Part shown: positions 6,987-10,944 of the stretch, one piece after another
How positions within the stretch are numbered: position 1 is the stretch's first letter
Layout: the number at the start of each line of letters is the position of its first letter
From: Candidatus Binatia bacterium
Lineage (GTDB): Bacteria; Desulfobacterota_B; Binatia; UBA9968
Length of the DNA stretch: 10,944 nt
Direction of reading: 5' to 3'
Assembly: GCA_025922795.1 (NCBI GenBank)
Contig: JAICHC010000040.1
Span: 1 to 10,944, forward strand
Translations under genes and position numbers: made by a program
Notes under the pieces: model-generated
Told to the model about the DNA's origin: nothing
The model's input: only the letters and a program-made list of their open reading frames with translations
Databases searched by the model: none

Positions 6987-7120
6987 AATTCTTCCCTAAA
7001 CAGCAACAATTTACCCAGAAAGCGAGATAGGACTCCTCAATTATCTTGACTGGTGGAGCAAGCTCGATGCCACCGGAGGATGTGAAGCTTGGCTATGACT
7101 TCCGCGGACAATAGTTGAAA

Positions 7121-7140
7121 AAAGTTACCAAAAGTTACAA
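7121..7140. repeat. 10-bp tandem repeat AAAGTTACMA x2
   Basis: AAAGTTACCA (7121-7130) is followed at once by AAAGTTACAA (7131-7140), one mismatch. A 10-bp period places both copies on the same face of the helix, as in paired binding sites. It lies about 135 bp upstream of the LuxR-type gene start. Confidence 0.5.
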
Positions 7141-7180
7141 GGAGCGGTTCTTATTAGGTACAACACTGTATGAACCAGAG

Positions 7181-7198
7181 TGAAGCTTACGAGCTTCA
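7181..7198. repeat. Perfect 7-bp hairpin, 4-base loop
   Basis: TGAAGCT (7181-7187), loop TACG, AGCTTCA (7192-7198). The stem is perfect, but no T-run follows on either strand, so it may be an operator or transcript hairpin. It lies about 100 bp beyond the end of the stress-protein gene. Confidence 0.45.
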
Positions 7199-7301
7199 GT
7201 ACTGTTCAGACCCTGGCAAGGTCGGTGTTTTGAATCCGGAAGGGCGCTCGCGGCGCGATGCGCGACTGCAGAAGCTCAGACCCTGCTAGGACGATCAGCC
7301 G

Positions 7302-8192
7302 TCATTTCCCGGTGGGAATGGCCAGGACGGGACAGTGCGCGCCACGCAGCACTCGTTCGGTCGTGCTGCCTCGCAGCGCATCGAGAAAGTCCAGATGTCC
7401 CTGCGTTGCGAGCACCATGAAATCGGGATGCCAGTCACTCTCAGCCTTTAGGATTTCATCCACCACATCGCCGCGTTTCACGACCCTATCAAAAGACCAG
7501 CCCGGGCTCCCAGGCAGATCAACTACGGGTGCTGTTTTCCGGGAGCCCACGTGAACCAGGCGAAATTCTCCCGCGACACAACCAAGCCCTCGCGCTAGAA
7601 GCAAAGCCTTCTCGACCGCGGTTTGCGGATCGGGACGATGATCGACCGGAATGAGAATCTTTTTTAGCGTGACCGTACCCTTGGTGAGCGAAATAAAACC
7701 TCTTCCTTGGCGTGGAACAAAAAGTGTCATGGCTCCCGACCGGCGCGCGAGCGGCTCTGCCACCGCCTTGTGCAGCCAACGGTCGGCGCCTTCTCTCTGG
7801 TGGGTAGCCAGTACGATCAGGTGGGGTGGAAATCGGCGGAAATGCCGCAGCATCGTTTCGACCGGATCGGCACCTGACTGTAGAATCTTCCTGATACGAA
7901 CACCGGTTTTCACGACATCTTCCCGCCTAACACCCGCGGGTAACCCCCCCCAGCGGGTCAAAGTGGCTCTCACTCCTGGAAAATCGAGCCAGTAAGGTTT
8001 CTCCGGGCTAAGCTGTCTCTCCACATGCATGATATCGAGCTTCGCCTTCGCCTGCAGCGCAATTTTAAGCGCGTGCGCAAAGGCAGCATGGCTGGCCCGA
8101 GAAAAATCGGATGGATGGAAGATGGCAAAGTTTCGGCCGAGCTGTCTTACGCTCACCGACACACCGGTAACTTCATTTGGTTCGGTCGACAA
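7302..8192 (-). CDS. Tandem-domain universal stress protein (UspA family)
   Basis: The 296-aa product holds two Usp domains: residues about 21-160 (NFAIFHPSDFSRASHAAFAHALKIA ... LIVLATHQREG) and 177-294 (LKKILIPVDHRPDPQTAVEKALLLA ... VLRGAHCPVLAIP). The second keeps most of the ATP-loop pattern G-x2-G-x9-G-S/T as A262-x2-G265-x9-G275-S276; the first lacks the glycines and is probably non-binding. Tandem Usp proteins are cytosolic and linked to stress or starvation survival; no partner is suggested by neighbours. The start is uncertain. The frame begins at a TTG (8190-8192), with in-frame GTG codons shortly after, while the best Shine-Dalgarno (AGGAG) precedes an ATG at 8198-8200 that lies in another frame and stops after 15 codons. 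The gene appears to be monocistronic. Confidence 0.88.
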   Translation of the reverse strand: MSTEPNEVTGVSVSVRQLGRNFAIFHPSDFSRASHAAFAHALKIALQAKAKLDIMHVERQLSPEKPYWLDFPGVRATLTRWGGLPAGVRREDVVKTGVRIRKILQSGADPVETMLRHFRRFPPHLIVLATHQREGADRWLHKAVAEPLARRSGAMTLFVPRQGRGFISLTKGTVTLKKILIPVDHRPDPQTAVEKALLLARGLGCVAGEFRLVHVGSRKTAPVVDLPGSPGWSFDRVVKRGDVVDEILKAESDWHPDFMVLATQGHLDFLDALRGSTTERVLRGAHCPVLAIPTGK

Positions 8193-8450
8193 ATTTTCAT
8201 CGAACGTAAAACTCCTAAGGCAATTATTTAACGGTGAAGATGACGCAGCTCCAGAGCGGGCCGGTCATGCGGCGGTCAGGCTACACGCTCACAATCCTGC
8301 GCAAGCAAACCGATAGACACTGGCTTCTCTATCGAGACGCCAACATGCTCGTACCCGAATAGTCGAATTCGAGATATTTCCGTAGCCACGTGGTACCTGC
8401 TCGCTCGTCGCTTTCCCCGCACGGACTCAGCAAAGACTTGCCCGCGGACT

Positions 8451-8480
8451 AAAAAAAAGCCCTCGATTTCTCGAGGGCTT
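8451..8480 (-). terminator. Rho-independent terminator after tRNA-Gly
   Basis: On the minus strand AAGCCCTCGA (8480-8471), loop GAAA and TCGAGGGCTT (8466-8457) form a perfect 10-bp stem capped by a GNRA tetraloop, continuing into eight T residues (8458-8451). It starts six bases after the encoded CCA of the tRNA and ends the mutT-slt-pgsA-tRNA series. Confidence 0.93.
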
Positions 8481-8485
8481 GAAAA

Positions 8486-8562
8486 TGGAGCGGGTGAGGA
8501 GGGTCGAACTCCCGACCTTATGCTTGGCAAGCATACGCTCTAGCCAACTGAGCTACACCCGC
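8486..8562 (-). tRNA. tRNA-Gly, anticodon GCC, with encoded CCA
   Basis: The minus strand folds as a full cloverleaf. The acceptor stem is GCGGGTG/CACCCGC, the D stem GCTC/GAGC, and the anticodon stem TATGC/GCATA with loop TTGCCAA (anticodon GCC, reading GGC and GGU). The variable loop is AGGTC and the T arm GGGAG-TTCGACC-CTCCT, with one G-U pair. The discriminator base is U, as in bacterial tRNA-Gly, and CCA is encoded. The mature body is 8489-8562 (74 nt). It lies 49 bp after pgsA and directly before a strong terminator, so it is probably processed from the pgsA transcript or has its own promoter in the gap. Confidence 0.97.
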
Positions 8563-8611
8563 GATGATTTTTTACTACCTGAAGGCGACTGGTTTGTCAA
8601 TTTATTGCGGG

Positions 8612-9184
8612 CTAGGCGCGGCTCAGACGTGCTTGCCGCAGACGGAAAAACTGCAGGTGATAATTCACTCCCGACCACAGCGCGATCGCCGACGACAGCA
8701 CGAGGAAGTACATCCCGGCGGCAAAGAAATCCAGGCCCCAATATCGATAGTGCACCAGCAATCCGACCACGGCGTAAGCCTGTAAAATGAATTTGTATTT
8801 GCCGAGAGTCTCCGCCTGGATTACGATCCCCTCGCTGAGGGCGATGCCGCGCAGCACCGTCACGGCCGTCTCACGCGCCAAAACCAAGACGACCAGCCAG
8901 GCCGGCACGCTCGGCTCCTGGGGCCGGTCGATGGCGGCCAACATGATCAGAGCCGATGCGACCATCAATTTATCCGCAAGCGGATCGAGAATCTTGCCGA
9001 CATCGGAAACACTTTTGTTGCGCCGGGCCAGGTAACCATCAAAATAATCGGTCACTGAGGCCACTAAAAAGAGCGCCGCGGCAAGCAGCGATGACCACCG
9101 ATCTGGAAAAGTTAGCAAATAGACCAGGACAGGGATAATCAGGATTCGAAACAAGCTTAAGAGATTGGGAAAAGTACAAACCAC
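8612..9184 (-). CDS. pgsA: CDP-diacylglycerol-glycerol-3-phosphate 3-phosphatidyltransferase
   Basis: PgsA transfers the phosphatidyl group from CDP-diacylglycerol to glycerol 3-phosphate, forming phosphatidylglycerol phosphate, the committed step to phosphatidylglycerol and cardiolipin, at the inner membrane. The CDP-alcohol phosphotransferase signature is complete: D46-x2-D49-G50-x2-A53-R54-x8-G63-x3-D67-x3-D71 (DYFDGYLAR ... GKILDPLAD). The opening FPNLLSLFRILIIPVLV is typical of PgsA, with several hydrophobic segments to about residue 175. The start taken is GTG at 9182-9184, giving 190 aa, near the usual 180-200. An upstream in-frame ATG (9337) would overlap the preceding transglycosylase gene by over 100 bp and add a non-family stretch. 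The ribosome site is weak. It lies 31 bp after the transglycosylase gene and 49 bp before tRNA-Gly. Confidence 0.93.
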   Translation of the reverse strand: MVCTFPNLLSLFRILIIPVLVYLLTFPDRWSSLLAAALFLVASVTDYFDGYLARRNKSVSDVGKILDPLADKLMVASALIMLAAIDRPQEPSVPAWLVVLVLARETAVTVLRGIALSEGIVIQAETLGKYKFILQAYAVVGLLVHYRYWGLDFFAAGMYFLVLSSAIALWSGVNYHLQFFRLRQARLSRA

Positions 9185-9215
9185 GGGAGACTCTGCTTGC
9201 GATGGCTTGTGCCAT

Positions 9216-9827
9216 CTACTGCCGAACCGGGCTGGAAATCTGCAAGGCCTCGCCCCGGTAAGAACTGTAAACGTGCAGCACGCGGCGGACGTATTCTCTG
9301 GTTTCGGAAAACGGCGGAATACCCCGATGTTTTTCAACCGCCCCGCTGCCGGCGTTATACGCCGCCAGAGAAAGCTCGAGATCGCCCCGATAGCGATCGA
9401 GCAGCATTCTTAGATGCCGCACTCCACCCTCGACATTTTCTTCCGGATTGTAAGCGTCGCTGACGTTATGAAAACGCGCAGTGTCCGGCATCAGCTGCAT
9501 CAGCCCCATCGCACCCTTCCGCGAGCGCGCGGTAGCGTTGAAGTCCGACTCGGTTTTGATCACGGCGCGGATCAGGTCAGCGTCGATGTTATAGCGGTCC
9601 GAAGCCGTGCGAATGAGAGCATCGTAAGAAGGTTTGAAAGCCGCCGATGCCATGGGGCGCTTTGGGTCTCTCAGCACCCGGCGAAACCCGCCATGAGTGG
9701 GAACGTTGGTAAATGTCATGACGCCATTTCGGTCTTTGTAAGCGTAGACATCGGCAAATGCAGCCGTTGCCGTCGCGAGCAAGAGCGCAAGGATCGCAAC
9801 GCTATAAATCGATTTCCGAATGAACAT
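9216..9827 (-). CDS. Periplasmic lytic transglycosylase (SLT domain) with DUF4124 N-terminus
   Basis: The enzyme cleaves peptidoglycan between MurNAc and GlcNAc, forming 1,6-anhydro ends. From ATG 9825-9827 the product is 203 aa: signal peptide 1-25 (MFIRKSIYSVAILALLLATA, cleavage after AFA), a short DUF4124-like strand motif (DVYAYKDRNGVMTFTNVPT, 26-44), then the SLT domain at about 66-190. The catalytic Glu is E93 in IKTESDFNATARS, followed by KGAMGLMQLMP (104-114), NVEGGVRHL and the AYNAG motif (156-160). All family-1 transglycosylase motifs are present, so it should be active. A start 25 codons upstream is less likely because it would bury the signal peptide. It is co-directional with mutT (106-bp gap) and pgsA (31-bp gap). 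Such small DUF4124-SLT proteins often assist trans-envelope machines or wall turnover. Confidence 0.93.
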   Translation of the reverse strand: MFIRKSIYSVAILALLLATATAAFADVYAYKDRNGVMTFTNVPTHGGFRRVLRDPKRPMASAAFKPSYDALIRTASDRYNIDADLIRAVIKTESDFNATARSRKGAMGLMQLMPDTARFHNVSDAYNPEENVEGGVRHLRMLLDRYRGDLELSLAAYNAGSGAVEKHRGIPPFSETREYVRRVLHVYSSYRGEALQISSPVRQ

Positions 9828-9933
9828 CCCGCGGCTTTTCAAAACCTGCCTAGGATAGCCGCAGCGATAATGGCTGTCAATTGCACGGCGCAACTTCGGC
9901 AAAAACTCGATTCAGGAGAAGAGAAACAACAAA

Positions 9934-10362
9934 TTATCTTCCCAGCAACGCGGCTGCGTCGATCGCTGTGAGCTCTGCAATCAAAGGGCGGTCGCCGTCG
10001 AGAAAATCCAGCTGCTCCAGATCCGATAATTTGCGCCATGAAATCCGTTCGAATACCAAATTTTGCGGTTCGCCTTCAAAATCACAGACATTGTAAAAAC
10101 GCAGCGATACTGTCGGACCTTTCGGATAAGAATGATCATGCTCACAAAAAAACTTGGCCTTGCGCACTTCGATGGCCAACTCCTCGTATAGCTCTCGCGT
10201 CAGAGCGGCGAGTTCCGTCTCCCCTCCTTCCACTTTGCCGCCGGGAAACTCCCATTTCAGCGGAAAAGCGGCGTCGGCACGCCGTTGGCAGACCAACAGT
10301 CGTCCGTCTCGATAGATCAGGCCGGCAACGACCTTGATCGGTGTATTTCCTCTTAGCGTCAT
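9934..10362 (-). CDS. mutT: MutT-like Nudix hydrolase (probable 8-oxo-dGTP diphosphatase)
   Basis: MutT-type enzymes hydrolyse oxidised dGTP to the monophosphate and so prevent A:T to C:G transversions. The 142-aa product (ATG 10360-10362) has the Nudix box G42-x5-E48-x7-R56-E57-L-x-E60-E61-L-A63-I: all catalytic Glu/Arg residues are present, but the usual Gly before the last hydrophobic position is Ala. Flanking marks of true MutT are KVVAGLIYRDGRLLVCQRR (10-28), KWEFPGGKVE (36-45), the SWRKLSDLEQLDF segment, and DGDRPLI (122-128) near the C-terminus. The frame stays open upstream to 10632, but that 90-residue stretch shows no family similarity, so the internal ATG is used; its ribosome site is weak. 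It heads the co-directional set with the transglycosylase, pgsA and tRNA-Gly. Substrate is inferred from the family. Confidence 0.88.
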   Translation of the reverse strand: MTLRGNTPIKVVAGLIYRDGRLLVCQRRADAAFPLKWEFPGGKVEGGETELAALTRELYEELAIEVRKAKFFCEHDHSYPKGPTVSLRFYNVCDFEGEPQNLVFERISWRKLSDLEQLDFLDGDRPLIAELTAIDAAALLGR

Positions 10363-10504
10363 GAACGAACTTTGCGTCCGGAAGAATGATTCGAGGGTGC
10401 GCCAGATTACCAATACCCCGGCAGCACCGCTCCGCATAATATTTCTCGCATAATCGACTGCGATTACAAGACAAACAACCGTGTCTATTCGGGCGATTTT
10501 CGTT

Positions 10505-10525
10505 ACGGTTCCAGTCCCGAACCGT
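10505..10525. repeat. Perfect 7-bp inverted repeat in the divergent region
   Basis: ACGGTTC (10505-10511), loop CAGTCCC, GAACCGT (10519-10525), followed on the plus strand by a T/G-rich tract (TTGTTGGGTTTTGTT). It could be an operator or a weak plus-strand terminator, but no plus-strand gene precedes it. On the minus strand it would sit in a long leader of mutT. Confidence 0.45.
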
Positions 10526-10711
10526 TTGTTGGGTTTTGTTAGAGATGTTGAGGTCGGTGATTGTGAAAAGATCGTTTCCGCTCTGCCGCCGTGTTGGTCG
10601 TTACCCCTTGCGTGTCCGTTTGCACGAACCATGCTCGACGGCGCTGCTCGGTGAGCTTTTGCCGAGATGATAAATCACAAAGATGCCCTTTACCGGTTGT
10701 CCCGGCGGTGT

Positions 10712-10739
10712 TTGCTTTATTGCACAAACGTGATAGATA
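10712..10739 (+). promoter_or_regulatory. Candidate sigma-70 promoter of the last gene
   Basis: TTGCTT (10712-10717), a 16-base spacer and TAGATA (10734-10739) match the -35/-10 pattern moderately well and lie 27 bp before the GTG start. Only sequence resemblance supports it. Confidence 0.35.
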
Positions 10740-10756
10740 GAGCGGATTTCAAACTT

Positions 10757-10761
10757 GGAGG
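10757..10761 (+). promoter_or_regulatory. Shine-Dalgarno deciding the GTG start at 10767
   Basis: GGAGG lies five bases before GTG at 10767-10769, within TTGGAGGCAACGGTG. It is the main reason to accept a non-ATG start for the truncated gene that follows; the first in-frame ATG, seven codons later, has no comparable site. Confidence 0.7.
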
Positions 10762-10766
10762 CAACG

Positions 10767-10944
10767 GTGAATAGGAAGGAATTGGAGATGCGGATTTGGG
10801 GAAAGTCAATAGCGGCGGCACGAACAAACGGGCTTATTTCGGAAGAAGAAGCGCAGTTTTTATTAGATGAATATCTAAAGGAATTTAAGCTAAAAAGTGG
10901 TTGGACCTGGCAAAAGCATTTTGGCAGTCTCTTAGCTAGCGCCC
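10767..10944 (+). CDS. Unknown protein, N-terminal 59 codons, runs off the window
   Basis: From GTG 10767 the frame is open to the window edge, with a GGAGG ribosome site and a possible promoter in front. The visible part is charged and probably helical: it opens MNRKELEMRIWGKSIAAAR, continues NGLISEEEAQFLLDEYLKEF and ends GWTWQKHFGSLLASA. There is no signal peptide and no family I can name; the tail may begin a hydrophobic segment. Its codons are AT-richer than those of its neighbours (GAA, TTA, AAG, AAA runs), a hint of different ancestry, though the sample is short. It diverges from mutT. I am fairly sure it is a real gene and have no basis for a function. Confidence 0.6.
   Translation, partial: MNRKELEMRIWGKSIAAARTNGLISEEEAQFLLDEYLKEFKLKSGWTWQKHFGSLLASA

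Larger units (their letters stand above)
6987..7301. other. 315-bp intergenic region with several short repeats
   Basis: This gap lies between the start of the LuxR-type gene and the end of the stress-protein gene. It holds a 10-bp tandem repeat (7121-7140), a perfect 7-bp hairpin (7181-7198) and a 10-bp direct repeat TCAGACCCTG (7206-7215 and 7276-7285). GTGAAGCTT is also repeated (starting about 7082 and 7180). It should contain the promoter of the regulator on the minus strand; no convincing -35/-10 pair could be fixed. No credible gene was found. Confidence 0.5.
10363..10766. other. 404-bp divergent intergenic region
   Basis: The region separates mutT (minus) from an unknown plus-strand gene, so it should contain promoters for both. 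It contains a perfect 7-bp hairpin (10505-10525) and a weak sigma-70-like promoter for the rightward gene (10712-10739). Frames open across it have no recognisable product. Confidence 0.5.

Noticed and set aside
7170..7289. Small plus-strand ORF of 39 codons starting at ATG 7170
   Set aside because: No ribosome site at a proper distance, no recognisable features, and it runs through the hairpin and repeats; more likely chance.
8193..8562. Possible integration site at the 3' end of tRNA-Gly
   Set aside because: No integrase, no duplicated tRNA end and a normal terminator follow; no sign of an inserted element.
9185..9337. Upstream extension of pgsA to the ATG at 9337
   Set aside because: It would overlap the transglycosylase gene in another frame by over 100 bp and adds residues unlike PgsA.
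10363..10632. Upstream 90-codon extension of the MutT frame
   Set aside because: The extension has no Nudix features, and the internal ATG gives the usual MutT length.
1..10944. CRISPR array, insertion sequence or toxin-antitoxin pair
   Set aside because: No regularly spaced repeats, transposase motifs or paired small genes were seen on either strand.

Overview
The window reads as a chromosomal segment of a Gram-negative bacterium. Supporting signs are a lipobox lipoprotein, a DUF4124-type lytic transglycosylase, an ExeA/GspA-like ATPase with LysM and SPOR-like periplasmic modules, and an NMT1/SsuA-type periplasmic binding protein. The style of the binding protein, the PEP-CTERM/type II-like ExeA ATPase and the moderate-to-high GC suggest a soil or sediment lineage of the former Deltaproteobacteria (for example Binatota-like) or a relative. 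That placement is inference only. No phage, IS element, integrase or CRISPR array is visible.

Layout. (1) 1-240 (+): the 3' end of a YihY/BrkB-family membrane protein. (2) 428-1729 (-): an unknown 162-aa helical protein with a strong ribosome site and a 16-bp tandem duplication just upstream, then a lipoprotein with a probable concanavalin-like fold. (3) 1730-2137: a gap with weak hairpins and a short direct repeat. (4) 5984-2138 (-): a tight three-gene cluster with gaps of 31 and 60 bp. It encodes an ExeA-like AAA ATPase with TM, LysM and SPOR-like modules, a two-TM Cache sensor that starts with a GspB-like MSKIYDAL motif and breaks off inside a HAMP domain, and a solute-binding protein fused to a C-terminal LysM domain. 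(5) 6279-6986 (-): a LuxR/NarL-type regulator whose receiver has lost its phosphorylation residues. (6) 6987-7301: a repeat-containing gap. (7) 7302-8192 (-): a tandem universal stress protein. (8) 10362-8451 (-): a housekeeping cluster of mutT-like Nudix hydrolase, lytic transglycosylase, pgsA, tRNA-Gly(GCC) and a textbook terminator. (9) 10363-10766: a divergent intergenic region. (10) 10767 to the window end (+): the start of an unknown, AT-richer gene with a good ribosome site and a GTG start.

The housekeeping cluster is ordinary. Its pgsA-tRNA-Gly(GCC) order recalls pgsA-glyW of E. coli. The part most worth a second look is 2138-6986. There, a GspA/GspB-like pair appears to have been rebuilt into a sensory, peptidoglycan-binding envelope module: two LysM domains in different proteins, a SPOR-like domain, a Cache sensor and a periplasmic solute receptor, next to a phosphorylation-independent-looking transcription factor. 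Whether these act together is a hypothesis from gene order and domain content.
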